A DNA stretch of 64,000 bases, from the NCBI GenBank assembly GCA_934636245.1, contig CAKUAI010000012.1:58012-122011 (forward strand). The letters run 5' to 3'. The translations under genes and the position numbers were made by a program. This stretch comes from an uncultured Coriobacteriales bacterium (GTDB lineage Bacteria; Actinomycetota; Coriobacteriia; Coriobacteriales; UMGS124). The notes beneath the pieces were generated by a model. The model was not told the origin of the DNA. It saw only the letters and a program-made list of their open reading frames with translations, and did no database searches. Positions within the stretch are counted from its first letter, which is position 1. Every line of letters starts with the position of its first letter. Positions 37,851 to 46,273 of this stretch are shown one piece after another.

Positions 37851-38582
37851 TTAGGCGATGAGCTCGGAGAGCGTCGCTCCCGTGCGAAAGCGGGCGAGAG
37901 CCTGCGAGCGGCACTCGCGCATCGCCTGCCAGCAGGCCCGTGCGCTTTCGGGGTCGATGTAGGCCTTCCAGACGCCGCAGGCGAGCTCGTCTCTGCCGTC
38001 GTGGGCTATGAAGGCGAGCACGTCGGCGAGGGGATAGCCCAGCAGCACGCCGACCTCGTGGGGAAATGCGGGCGGCTCGTCGTCGGCGCACGCGCAGGGC
38101 CGGCTGGGAAGCACGCTTGCAGATGCGGCATCTACCTGGGCACTTTCGACGCGAGCGGCCGCGGTTCCACCCATCGCCTCCCTGCGCTTCTCGAATCCCG
38201 CCATCTTGATGCGAAGCGACCGCACGAGTTGGCGCGGGCCGGTCACGTCGAACCCCGCCTGCTGGAGAAAGGCGGCGACGTCGGTCTGGTCGACGAGGCT
38301 TGCCAGCTCCCGGCTGCGGCTCACGAGCATGAGGGCGCGGCCGCGTTCCACCATGAGCACGTCGCAGCGCACGCCGCGTGGGCCGTACGCACGGGTGAAC
38401 TCGAGTGCGTGCAGGGCCGCCTGCCTGCGCACTTGCGCGTCGCACAGCCTCTCGCACGAGCAAGAGGCGCACTCTTGGGGCCTGCGCGGGATGAAGTTGA
38501 AGAGCGCCGCCGGCTTGATGCCTGCCAGCACGCACGCGGCATTGCGCACCACGCATTGGCAAAACTGCTCCTCAATCGGCAT
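37851..38582 (-). CDS. DUF3793 family protein
   Basis: A 243-residue protein with a Cys-rich segment CASCSCERLCD (about 38-48) and the family's C-terminal block PHEVGVLLGYPLADVLAFI...CGVWKAYID. ATG 6 nt after GTGAGG; a GTG four codons earlier is less likely. Pairing with a flavodoxin is common for DUF3793 and suggests an iron-related role, unproven. Confidence 0.85.
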   Translation of the reverse strand: MPIEEQFCQCVVRNAACVLAGIKPAALFNFIPRRPQECASCSCERLCDAQVRRQAALHALEFTRAYGPRGVRCDVLMVERGRALMLVSRSRELASLVDQTDVAAFLQQAGFDVTGPRQLVRSLRIKMAGFEKRREAMGGTAAARVESAQVDAASASVLPSRPCACADDEPPAFPHEVGVLLGYPLADVLAFIAHDGRDELACGVWKAYIDPESARACWQAMRECRSQALARFRTGATLSELIA

Positions 38583-38599
38583 CCCGCACCTCACCCTTC

Positions 38600-38680
38600 A
38601 AGTAAGAGAAAGCTAACTAAAGTAACGAGGTGCACAATACCAATTCTCAGATGTTCGTCAAGTCTAACTAATAAAGATAC
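38600..38680 (-). promoter_or_regulatory. Possible DtxR-like sites upstream of DUF3793-flavodoxin
   Basis: On the minus strand TTAGTTAGC (near 38612-38620) and TTAGTTAGAC (near 38663-38672) repeat with a separation of about 52 bp. They resemble half of the DtxR/IdeR box TTAGGTTAG. Iron control is inferred from this and from the flavodoxin. Confidence 0.35.
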
Positions 38681-38832
38681 CGATATTCCCCCGCAAGTGA
38701 CGCGAATCGGGCATCAAGCGGCGCCGAGGCACGTGCCGGGCGCACCCTGTCCTCGCCGCTGTCAGCTTCTCCACAATCCCCCTGTATCATGCGCCCCTGC
38801 TGAAGATGACGTTCGAGCGAGGAGTGCTCCCC

Positions 38833-39273
38833 ATGTCCACCTATAAGTCCAAGCAGATGATCGTGATGCGCCGCGACCTCAAGATGCGCAAGGGCAAGAT
38901 CGCCGCCCAGGCGGGCCATGCCTGCGTTGAGGCGACTCTCATGGCGCTCGCGCGCGAGCACAGGCTCGACCAGGTGCGCGTCACCGAAGACGGCGGCTGG
39001 GTCTACCTGGCCGATGACCCGGAGCGCCCCGAGGCCACCCCGCTCACCGACTGGTTCGACGCCGGCGTGGCCAAGATCTGCGTGTACGTTGACTCTGAGG
39101 AGGAGCTGCTCGACCTTGCCGCCAAGGCTCGCGAGCAGGGCTTTGCCTGCGCCCTCATCCGCGATGCCGGTCACACCGAGTTCCATGGCGAGCCCACCTA
39201 CACCTGCCTGGCCCTGGAGCCCCTCTCGGCCGAGCAGGTCGATCCCCTCACCTCGGGCCTGCCGCTGTATTAA
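38833..39273 (+). CDS. pth2: Peptidyl-tRNA hydrolase of the archaeal/eukaryotic type (PTH2)
   Basis: A 146-residue protein. It releases tRNA from stalled peptidyl-tRNA. PTH2 motifs: KMRKGKIAAQAGHACVEA at 17-34 with the active-site Lys/His region, and GEPTYTCLALEPLSAEQVDPLTSGLPLY at the end. PTH2 is unrelated in fold to the usual bacterial Pth. ATG at 38833 after GAGGAG. Confidence 0.93.
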   Translation: MSTYKSKQMIVMRRDLKMRKGKIAAQAGHACVEATLMALAREHRLDQVRVTEDGGWVYLADDPERPEATPLTDWFDAGVAKICVYVDSEEELLDLAAKAREQGFACALIRDAGHTEFHGEPTYTCLALEPLSAEQVDPLTSGLPLY

Positions 39274-39368
39274 GTCTGCGCACCGCGCGTGGGCCGCGGG
39301 GTCTACAATGTTGCAGCTGCGTTTCCCAACGAGTCCGGTCGTGTGTGCCGGAAGAAAATGAGGTTGAG

Positions 39369-40085
39369 GTGAGAGAGGCGTTCAAGCGGGCGCTCAAGCC
39401 GGCGCTGCCCATCGTTGCGGGCTACATAGTGTTGGGCCTTCCCTGTGGCATCTTGTCTGCCACGGCAGGCATGAGCTGGTGGATGGTGGCGATCCTGAGC
39501 ATCGTGTTCTACTCAGGCGCCGGCCAGTACATGATCCCCAACATGTGGCTCGCCGCCAACCCCATCACGGCCATCATCGCCTCGGTGGGCCTCGTCAACA
39601 CCCGCCAGATGCTCTATGGCACGTCGCTGTCGCAGTTCTGCGGCAATGCGGGCAAGGGCCTCGCGACGTTCTTCGGCGCCACGGTGACCGACGAGAGCTT
39701 CGGGGTGAACTATGCCAAGTTCCTGGAGGGCGACTGGAGCGTGAAGGACGCCCTCGCGGTCAACCTGTACAGCCAGGCTACCTGGACGCTTTCGTGCGTT
39801 GCGGGCTGTATCCTGGGCTCCGCCGTGGCCGTGCCCTCCGCGTTGGCCTCGTTCGCGATGACGTCGCTTTTTATCTGCCTTTTGTGCATGCAGCCCACCA
39901 CGGCCGAGAACGGCATCGTCGTCGCGGCTGCGGTCCTTGGCGTGGTCGTGTGCAAGCTTGTGGGGCTCTCCGGCGCTGCCATCTTCCTGGGCGCGGTCAT
40001 CGGCATCGTCTGCGGCATGCTGTTCGGCTCGCGCGTGAGCCGTGCGGCCAAGCAGGGCTTGCGCGAGAAGGGGGGCGATCGCTAA
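39369..40085 (+). CDS. azlC: AzlC-family branched-chain amino acid exporter subunit
   Basis: A 238-residue polytopic protein. AzlC with AzlD exports branched-chain amino acids. The N-terminus REAFKRALKPALPIVAGYIVLGLPCGIL, FYSGAGQYM and NTRQMLYG match the family. I chose the GTG at 39369 because GAGG lies 5 nt upstream and REAFK is the normal start; a GTG at 39345 adds eight residues. Overlaps azlD by one base. Confidence 0.93.
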   Translation: MREAFKRALKPALPIVAGYIVLGLPCGILSATAGMSWWMVAILSIVFYSGAGQYMIPNMWLAANPITAIIASVGLVNTRQMLYGTSLSQFCGNAGKGLATFFGATVTDESFGVNYAKFLEGDWSVKDALAVNLYSQATWTLSCVAGCILGSAVAVPSALASFAMTSLFICLLCMQPTTAENGIVVAAAVLGVVVCKLVGLSGAAIFLGAVIGIVCGMLFGSRVSRAAKQGLREKGGDR

Positions 40086-40429
40086 TGCCGATCAAAGACT
40101 TCCTCATCATCCTGGTGGGCGTGAGCGTGCTCATGTTCGTGTGCCGCGTGGCTCCCGTCGTGCTGCTCAAGGGCCGCGACTTGCCTGATGGGGTCAAGCG
40201 CGCCCTGGGCTACATTCCTGCTGCCGCCTTTGCCGCCCTTGTGGCAAACGACCTCTTCGACCCGGCCGACTTTGCCGCGGACGTCGATCCCATGACGTGG
40301 GCGGGCCCGCTCATTGCGGCGGTCGTCGTGGCTGTGGTGGGCTTCAAGACCAAGTCGATGGCGTGGTGCATCGTGGCCGGCGTGGCGTCGCTTGCCATTG
40401 TGATGTACGTGCCTGGTATGATTATGTAG
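40085..40429 (+). CDS. azlD: AzlD-family exporter subunit
   Basis: A 114-residue protein with about four membrane helices, beginning MPIKDFLIILVGV. TAATG overlap with azlC shows translational coupling. RVAPVVLL and LGYIPAAAFAALVANDL match AzlD. Confidence 0.92.
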   Translation: MPIKDFLIILVGVSVLMFVCRVAPVVLLKGRDLPDGVKRALGYIPAAAFAALVANDLFDPADFAADVDPMTWAGPLIAAVVVAVVGFKTKSMAWCIVAGVASLAIVMYVPGMIM

Positions 40430-40454
40430 GACTTGTGAGTAAAGGATTTCCCTC

Positions 40455-40483
40455 TTGCAAGGGTATAGGGGATATGGCAATAT
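40455..40483 (+). promoter_or_regulatory. Promoter of tRNA-Asp
   Basis: TTGCAA at 40455-40460, 17-bp spacer, CAATAT at 40478-40483; about 50 bp of leader before the tRNA. Confidence 0.55.
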
Positions 40484-40537
40484 ATCTCCTCGCAGCAGCG
40501 CAACGGAGCAAAGCGACGACGCGCCAAGCCGCTAAGT

Positions 40538-40614
<77 letters not shown>

Positions 40615-40626
40615 CTTGCTATTGAC

Positions 40627-40658
40627 AAGCCCGGAGGCATTTGTCTTCGGGCTTTTTT
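40627..40658 (+). terminator. Terminator after tRNA-Asp
   Basis: AAGCCCG/CGGGCTT stem with six T residues. Confidence 0.9.
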
Positions 40659-40697
40659 GTTTTTGGCCTATGAGGCCGGACCCCTCGCGTCGAGCAT

Positions 40698-40797
40698 GCA
40701 GCCCGTGCCAGGCAAGTCGCCCGCGGTAGGGTCGCAGCCCGTGCCAGGCAAGTCGCCTGCGGCGAGACCGCAACCGATGTCGAACAAGCCCTAAACA
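40698..40797. repeat. 36-bp tandem repeat, three units
   Basis: GCAGCCCGTGCCAGGCAAGT starts at 40698 and 40734; a diverged GCAACCGATGTCGAACAAG unit starts at 40770. Too few and too diverged for a CRISPR. Confidence 0.8.
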
Positions 40798-40847
40798 AGG
40801 AACCCCGCCTTCCAGCCCTTGCGCGGGGTTGAAAGACGGGGTTCCTT
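40797..40847 (-). terminator. Terminator after rubrerythrin
   Basis: AAGGAACCCCG/CGGGGTTCCTT arms with an inner imperfect hairpin; TTGTTT follows on the minus strand. Confidence 0.75.
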
Positions 40848-40885
40848 CGGTAGGGTGGCGGTGGGCGGCCGCCAGGTGCATCAAC

Positions 40886-41425
40886 CTAGTAGTTCACAAC
40901 TTGCTGCACGAAGTAGCTGCGGGGATGTGCGCACACGGGGCAGACCTCGGGGGCCTCCTTGCCGATGTGCAGGTGTCCGCAGTTCTGGCACTTCCACACC
41001 ACGACGTCGTCGCGCTTGAAGACCTCGCCGGACTCCAGGCGCGCCATGAGGGCACGGTAGCGCTTCTCATGTGCTGCCTCGACGTCGGCCACGCCGCGCA
41101 TCTTCTCGGCGATCTCGTGGAAGCCCTCGGCGTCTGCCGTGGCAGCAAACTCCTTGTACATGTGGGTCCACTCCTCGTTCTCGCCGGCAGCGGCGGCCGC
41201 GAGGTTCTCGGCGGTGGAACGAATCTCGCCGCCCTCGAGGTACTTGAACCAAAGCTTGGCATGCTCGCGCTCGTTGCCGGCCGTCTCGGTGAAGATCTCG
41301 GAGATGCCGACGTAGCCGTCCTTCTTGGCCTTCGAGGCAAAATAGATGTACTTGTTGGTGGCCATCGACTCGCCGGCAAAGGCGGTCTCAAGGTTCTTCT
41401 TGGTCTGAGAGCTCTCGAAATCCAT
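40886..41425 (-). CDS. rbr: Rubrerythrin
   Basis: A 179-residue protein. Reduces hydrogen peroxide in anaerobes. The ferritin-like part supplies di-iron ligands ([32 protein letters not shown]), and the C-terminal rubredoxin-like part has [10 protein letters not shown] and CPVCAHP at about 144-166. ATG after GAGAGGGA. Single gene with own terminator. Confidence 0.96.
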   Translation of the reverse strand: MDFESSQTKKNLETAFAGESMATNKYIYFASKAKKDGYVGISEIFTETAGNEREHAKLWFKYLEGGEIRSTAENLAAAAAGENEEWTHMYKEFAATADAEGFHEIAEKMRGVADVEAAHEKRYRALMARLESGEVFKRDDVVVWKCQNCGHLHIGKEAPEVCPVCAHPRSYFVQQVVNY

Positions 41426-41475
41426 GGCAGTCCCTCTCTCTCGTTTTTGAGCTGCGTTAGCGCGGCTTTAGAGGG

Positions 41476-41484
41476 CTTATACCA
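41476..41484 (-). promoter_or_regulatory. Extended -10 element upstream of rubrerythrin
   Basis: TGGTATAAG on the minus strand about 50 bp before the start codon; no good -35, as expected for an extended -10. Confidence 0.4.
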
Positions 41485-41554
41485 CGCTTTGCGCGCGATG
41501 AAGCGAGATTCTCAAACCATTGACACTCTGCTCGTAGGGGCTTGCCGCGCCGGT

Positions 41555-42490
41555 CTACCGCGCGCCCCACAACCCTTGCTCGTCGCAGGCGCAGAAGCCC
41601 TCTTTTGCCAGGTCGGCAAGGATGTCCTGGACAAGGGCGACCTCGGGTGCGGGCCTGCCGGCGCCGAGCTCCTCGCTGGCAAGCCGGGCATAGACTTCCT
41701 GCTCGGGCAGCGGCTCGCCCTGGGCATGGGCGCCCAGAAGGATGCGCACGATGCCGGCGCGCTTCTGCCTGCGCGAGCCTGCAAAGGGCGACTGGCGCGT
41801 GTAGGCGCGGGCGCGGCGCGTGGGGTTGGGGAGCGTCTTCTTGAGATGGGCGCCGACGTCGAGCAGGCCGTAGTACCAGCCGCGCACGTCGCGCCCGCTG
41901 GGAGGGCAGGTGAGTTCCACCAGGGGTACGAGCTCCTTGTCGGCCACCTTGTCCGTTCCGGGAAAAAACTCATGGATGAGGATGGCGCGTACGTTGGTCT
42001 CCAGGTAGACGCCGTGTTCGTTGAAGGCGAAGGCGCGGATGCCGGCCGCCGTGGAGGGGCCGATGCCGGGAAGCGCCGTGAGCTCCTTCACACCGTGGGG
42101 CCAGGTGCCGTCGAGCTCCTCCACCACGGTTTGGGCGCAACGGTGCAGCGCGAGCGCACGCCTGTTGTACCCCATGCCCTGCCAGGCCTGCAGCACCTCT
42201 GCCTGGGGCGCCTGGGCAAGCGCCTGCACGCTGGGGAAGCGCTCGAGCCAGTCGGCCCAGCGGCCCAGTACACGCACGACCTGCGTCTGCTGGAGCATGA
42301 CCTCGCTGATCCACACGAGGTAGGGGTCGTCGACGCCCCTCCAGGGAAGCTCGCGCCACAGGGGCGCGGCCAGCGTGCGCATACGCTCCCGAAACGCGTC
42401 GACGCCCCCGGCGAGCAGGGCTTCCATGCCACGGGGGCGCACGGCGGTGTCGGTGGGGTTTTCGATTTCGGGCGCATTGCTTGCGGGCAT
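41555..42490 (-). CDS. MutY-like adenine glycosylase without iron-sulfur cluster
   Basis: A 311-residue HhH-GPD protein. MutY removes A mispaired with 8-oxoG. E63 in SEVMLQQTQV is the catalytic Glu; the hairpin-helix-hairpin is PGIGPSTAAG at 141-150. The usual catalytic Asp before NVRR is E164 (LETNVRAIL). The four Cys of the 4Fe-4S loop are missing; the region reads KKTLPNPTRRARAYTRQ instead. There is no C-terminal NUDIX domain. This fits the clusterless MutY group. It follows the HAD gene by 14 bp. Confidence 0.85.
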   Translation of the reverse strand: MPASNAPEIENPTDTAVRPRGMEALLAGGVDAFRERMRTLAAPLWRELPWRGVDDPYLVWISEVMLQQTQVVRVLGRWADWLERFPSVQALAQAPQAEVLQAWQGMGYNRRALALHRCAQTVVEELDGTWPHGVKELTALPGIGPSTAAGIRAFAFNEHGVYLETNVRAILIHEFFPGTDKVADKELVPLVELTCPPSGRDVRGWYYGLLDVGAHLKKTLPNPTRRARAYTRQSPFAGSRRQKRAGIVRILLGAHAQGEPLPEQEVYARLASEELGAGRPAPEVALVQDILADLAKEGFCACDEQGLWGAR

Positions 42491-42504
42491 GTGCCCTGCC
42501 TGCG

Positions 42505-43176
42505 CTACTTCCACTCCAGAATCTCCCAGCCCAGCCTCTTGGCATGGCAACGCAGCATGACGTCGGGGTTCACGGCGTGGGCGGTCTGGGCCATCTGGAG
42601 CATGGGAGCATCGGTGTGGTGGTCGCCGTAGGCGTGCACGAGCTCCCAGCCGTCCTTGCCGAACGTGGCATCGGCCCAGGTGCGGATGCGGCGGACCTTC
42701 TCCTCGCCTGCCGGGGTCTCGCCGGCAACGGCGCCGGTGTAGCGGCCAGACTCGTCGCGCTCCATGACGGTGCCCATGCACGTCTCGCAGCCCAGGTACT
42801 CGCGTGCCACGCGGGCGACCTCCTCGAAGGTCGCGCTCACGAGAGCCACATGGTCGCCTGCCGCGACGTGCTCCTTGACCTTGGCGATGCCGTCGGCGCG
42901 GTAGCGCGGGACCATGATGTCGTCGTGGAACATCTCCATCATGCGATGGATGCCCTCGGGGGTGTATTGCGACAGGTCGGTGAAGATGCGTTCACGGGGC
43001 TCGTTCTGGCGATAGGGGAGGTGGAGCTTGTAGCGGATGCCCCACCAACTGCACAGGGCGATGGTGCGAATGCGCACAAGGCGACGCGTCATGAGGTATT
43101 TGAGGATGAGCGTGCCAGATTGGCCCTGCAAAAGAGTGCCGTCGATGTCGAAGGCGACAACGCGCGCTTTTGTCAT
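42505..43176 (-). CDS. HAD-IB family phosphatase
   Basis: A 223-residue HAD hydrolase. Motif I AFDIDGTLLQG at 8-18, motif II ALVSATFEE, motif III/IV GDHHTDAPML. The cap is the all-helical IB type seen in SerB-like enzymes. Substrate unknown; it could be a phosphoserine or lipid phosphate phosphatase. Upstream partner of the MutY-like gene. Confidence 0.88.
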   Translation of the reverse strand: MTKARVVAFDIDGTLLQGQSGTLILKYLMTRRLVRIRTIALCSWWGIRYKLHLPYRQNEPRERIFTDLSQYTPEGIHRMMEMFHDDIMVPRYRADGIAKVKEHVAAGDHVALVSATFEEVARVAREYLGCETCMGTVMERDESGRYTGAVAGETPAGEEKVRRIRTWADATFGKDGWELVHAYGDHHTDAPMLQMAQTAHAVNPDVMLRCHAKRLGWEILEWK

Positions 43177-43230
43177 GACGCTCCTTTTCGCAGCTAGAGG
43201 CCGAAATCAGACAAGTAAACAAGCCAAACG

Positions 43231-43240
43231 TCCTATAGGA
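43231..43240. promoter_or_regulatory. Small palindrome in the divergent HAD/HemN promoter region
   Basis: TCCTATAGGA is a perfect 10-bp palindrome in an AT-rich patch between the two divergent units; operator role is a guess. Confidence 0.3.
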
Positions 43241-43425
43241 TACCCTAAATACGGCCGCTTGCGTGCTTGAATCTGCCGCGCTCGCCAAACAGCGCAAACC
43301 GGGCGGTGGCTGCACGCACCTGAAACGTGGGGGTTGGACGCGGGGAGCAAAACCCCCTTACACCACGTGCTTTCATGCTTTAGTATTGCCTGCGTACACC
43401 ACTCGTTTTATTGGAGGCGCGACCC

Positions 43426-44751
43426 TTGCTCGCTGAACGATTCCTCTCCACCGTCGTGGGCACCATGGCCAAGTCTCAGCTTGTTCTCAAGCCTACGCCC
43501 GAGACGCATTTCCCGGCTCCCGAGCCGGGTCGTAAATACATGCTTTACCTGCATGTTCCTTTCTGCCAGGTGCTGTGTCCCTACTGCAGCTTCAACCGCT
43601 ACCACTTCCGCGAGGAGGTGGCCAGGCCCTACTTTGCCAACATGCGCAAAGAGATGATGATGCTCAAGGACCTTGGCTACGACTTTGAGAGTCTCTACTT
43701 CGGCGGCGGCACGCCCACCATCCTGCTTGACGAGCTGTGCGCCACCATCGACCAGGCGCGCGAGAACTTCTCCGTCACCGAGGTGGCGGTGGAGACCAAC
43801 CCCAACCACCTGGTGGACCCGTGGCTTTCGCAGATGGAGGGCCGCGTGCAGCGCCTTTCCGTGGGCGTGCAGAGTTTCGACGACGGCCTGCTCAAGCAGA
43901 TGGACCGCTACAAGAAGTACGGCTCGGGCGAGGAGATCTTCGAACGCATCCAGGCCGCCAAGAGCCATTTCGACCTCATCAACGTCGACATGATCTTCAA
44001 CTTCCCCTCGCAGACCGAGGAGATCCTGCGCAGCGACCTTGAGAAGATTCGCGCCTGCGGCGCCCAGCAGACCACGTTCTCGCCGCTCTACGTGTCGCAC
44101 GGCACGCAGCAGAAGATGGCGCAGACCCTCGGCAAGCTCGACTACCCGCGCGAGTACGAGTTCTACAAGATCATCGACGAGACGCTGGCCGGCGGGGAGG
44201 ACCCAGACTTCCACCGCTCGACCCTGTGGACCTTCACGCGCAAGGACGCCAACACCGACGCCTCCGCGCCGCAGATCGAGGAGTACCAGACCAACTACGA
44301 CGACTACCCTGCCATCGGCTCGGGCTCCATCACGCACCTGGCGGGCGCCCTGTACGTGAACCACTTCAGCATCGCCGACTACAACGCCGCGATCGAGTCG
44401 GGCAAGATGTCCATCATGGGCAAGGCCGCCATGTCCAAGCGCAGCCTCATGCGCTACAGCTTCCTGGTGAACCTGTACAAGCTGCGTCTGGACAAGCGCG
44501 CGTTCAAGCGCGAGTTCGGCTGCTCGGTCGAGGCGGGCCTGCCTGCCGAGATGGCGTTCATGGCGCTCAACGGCGCCTTCGCCACCAACAACGCCGACGA
44601 GCTCACGCTCACGCCGCGCGGCCGCTACCTGGTCGTCGTGATGTACCGCAAGTTCCTCTCGGGCATGAACAACCTGCGCGAGCAGGCGCGCGCGTGCCTG
44701 AGCGGCGCCGAGCGCCAGATTTTGTTCGAAGACAGCGAGGACGTGCTGTAA
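43426..44751 (+). CDS. Radical SAM, coproporphyrinogen III oxidase (HemN/HemW-like) family
   Basis: A 441-residue protein. The 4Fe-4S/SAM motif is CQVLCPYCSF, following LYLHVPF; GGGTPTILLDEL and the DMIFNFPSQTEE strand match the HemN family. The C-terminal HemN-type domain is present. It may be a heme chaperone or a heme-modifying enzyme; the family cannot be separated by eye. I chose the TTG at 43426, 8 nt after GGAGG; a TTG at 43411 overlaps that site. Confidence 0.85.
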   Translation: MLAERFLSTVVGTMAKSQLVLKPTPETHFPAPEPGRKYMLYLHVPFCQVLCPYCSFNRYHFREEVARPYFANMRKEMMMLKDLGYDFESLYFGGGTPTILLDELCATIDQARENFSVTEVAVETNPNHLVDPWLSQMEGRVQRLSVGVQSFDDGLLKQMDRYKKYGSGEEIFERIQAAKSHFDLINVDMIFNFPSQTEEILRSDLEKIRACGAQQTTFSPLYVSHGTQQKMAQTLGKLDYPREYEFYKIIDETLAGGEDPDFHRSTLWTFTRKDANTDASAPQIEEYQTNYDDYPAIGSGSITHLAGALYVNHFSIADYNAAIESGKMSIMGKAAMSKRSLMRYSFLVNLYKLRLDKRAFKREFGCSVEAGLPAEMAFMALNGAFATNNADELTLTPRGRYLVVVMYRKFLSGMNNLREQARACLSGAERQILFEDSEDVL

Positions 44752-44778
44752 GGCGCGCAGGACCAGGAGGTTTGACGC

Positions 44779-45105
44779 ATGCATTCAGAGGACGTGGCGG
44801 GACTTCCGCCCGAGCAGCGCGCCCTGCTCGACGCGCTTGTGTCGCTTGAGGACGCCGAAGGCGCCTACGCGCTGCTGCAGGACCTATGCACGCCGCGCGA
44901 GATCGAGGACCTCTCGCGCAGGCTTCAGGTGGCGCGCATGCTCGACGCCGGTGCGAGCTACGAGCGCATCCAGGCAAAGACCGGCGTGTCGTCCACCACG
45001 GTGGCGCGCGTTGCCAAGTGCCTGAGCTACGGGCCCGGCGGCTATCGCCGGACGCTCGACAAGCTGCCTGTGTACGTGGACGAGCCCGCAGGGCCCGCGC
45101 TGTAG
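44779..45105 (+). CDS. TrpR-like regulator, YerC/YecD family
   Basis: A 108-residue DNA-binding protein: LCTPREIEDLSRRLQVARMLDAG, then the helix-turn-helix SYERIQAKTGVSSTTVARVAKCL at about 62-84. Targets unknown. Same strand as its neighbours, 27 bp after the radical SAM gene, with AGGAGG before the ATG. Confidence 0.9.
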   Translation: MHSEDVAGLPPEQRALLDALVSLEDAEGAYALLQDLCTPREIEDLSRRLQVARMLDAGASYERIQAKTGVSSTTVARVAKCLSYGPGGYRRTLDKLPVYVDEPAGPAL

Positions 45106-45155
45106 GAGACCATGCCGCCCCGGGCGGCTGACAAGCTGAGAAAGGGGCGACCCCC

Positions 45156-46091
45156 ATGCCTGGAATTATGGAGCGGTTGGGTTCGGACGTGCTTGTGGTG
45201 CAGGGTGCCGTGGGCACCTACCTGGCCCAGAAGGGCTTCGAGGGCAACGTGTGCAGCCTCAACCTCGAGGAACCCGACGCCATCGAGCAGATGCACCAGC
45301 TCTACCGCATCGCGGGCGCCGACTGCGCCGTGACCAACACGTTTTGCGCCACGAGCTCGTGCTTGGCGCAGGAAGGCCTGGCCGGCCAGGTTGGCGCCAT
45401 CAACATGGAGGGCGTGCGCCTTGCCCGCGAGGCGGGCTTCCCCCACGTGCTGGCCGCCATGGGCCCGTGCGGCGTGCAGGTTGAGCCGGGCAGCGGTCTG
45501 GCGGCCCTTGAGGCGCGCGCGGCGTGCGACGAGGCCGCGGCAGCGGCGCAGGCGCAGGGTCCGGCCGTGGGGTATGCGAGTGCCCGCGAGCAGTACCTGG
45601 AGCAGGCAGCCGCCCTGTCGGCTGCGGCCCCCGATGCGATCCTGCTTGAGACGTTCACCTCGCTCGACGGCGCCCTGGCGGCTCTTGATGCGGCCCAGAC
45701 CGCCTGCGACCTGCCTGTTTTTGTGTGCATGAGCTTCGTGGGGTCCGACGCGCCCGACGCTGCCGAGTGCGCGCGCACCCTTGAGCGCGCCGGCGCCGCC
45801 GCGGTGGGCTGCAACTGCATGGCCCCCGAGGAGACGCTTGCCTGCGTGCGCTCGATGAGGGCCGCCTGCACGCTGCCGATCATCGCCCTGCCTTCCGCCG
45901 GCATGCCGCGCGAGCTGCCTCGCCGCGGCCTCGTCTGGCCCGTGAGTCCCGACGACTTCGCCGTTGCGGCGACGCGCCTTGTGGCGGCGGGCGCCAGCCT
46001 GGTGGGTTCGTGCTGCGGTTCCACCCCCGCCTGCACGGGCGCGATCTATGCCGCCGTGGGCGGGGTGGCGCTGCCCGAGGCGCAGGAGTAG
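45156..46091 (+). CDS. Homocysteine S-methyltransferase family protein
   Basis: A 311-residue TIM-barrel protein that transfers methyl groups to homocysteine using zinc. Zinc ligands are visible at about C219 (VGCNC) and C286-C287 (GSCCGSTP). The start is LVVQGAVGTYLAQKG. The cobalamin and folate domains of MetH are absent, so the methyl donor may be S-methylmethionine, betaine or a MetH-like partner elsewhere. Third gene of the unit, closed by a terminator. Confidence 0.88.
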   Translation: MPGIMERLGSDVLVVQGAVGTYLAQKGFEGNVCSLNLEEPDAIEQMHQLYRIAGADCAVTNTFCATSSCLAQEGLAGQVGAINMEGVRLAREAGFPHVLAAMGPCGVQVEPGSGLAALEARAACDEAAAAAQAQGPAVGYASAREQYLEQAAALSAAAPDAILLETFTSLDGALAALDAAQTACDLPVFVCMSFVGSDAPDAAECARTLERAGAAAVGCNCMAPEETLACVRSMRAACTLPIIALPSAGMPRELPRRGLVWPVSPDDFAVAATRLVAAGASLVGSCCGSTPACTGAIYAAVGGVALPEAQE

Positions 46092-46097
46092 CCGCCT

Positions 46098-46135
46098 GGC
46101 TGTCGCGCCGCCCGGGGCGGGGCGACAGCCTTTTT
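46098..46135 (+). terminator. Terminator after the homocysteine methyltransferase
   Basis: GGCTGTCGC/GCGACAGCC stem with five T residues. Confidence 0.9.
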
Positions 46136-46273
46136 GCTGCGCCTTGTGCCGGGGCTCCAAAGCGCCTTGGTTTCCCGGGTCCTGGCATCCCTGCATCTTC
46201 GCATTGAGATAGCTGATTGTAAGATTGCTTGTTTTACCTGCACGTTTGATTGACTGTTCGAGGAGTGTTACCC

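Noticed and set aside
40698..40797. 36-bp repeats as a CRISPR array
   Set aside because: The units are contiguous with no spacers, diverge strongly, and no cas genes are present.
43408..44784. 458-codon frame antisense to the radical SAM gene
   Set aside because: The plus-strand protein has the CxxxCxxC motif and GGGTPT; the antisense frame is compositionally an artefact.
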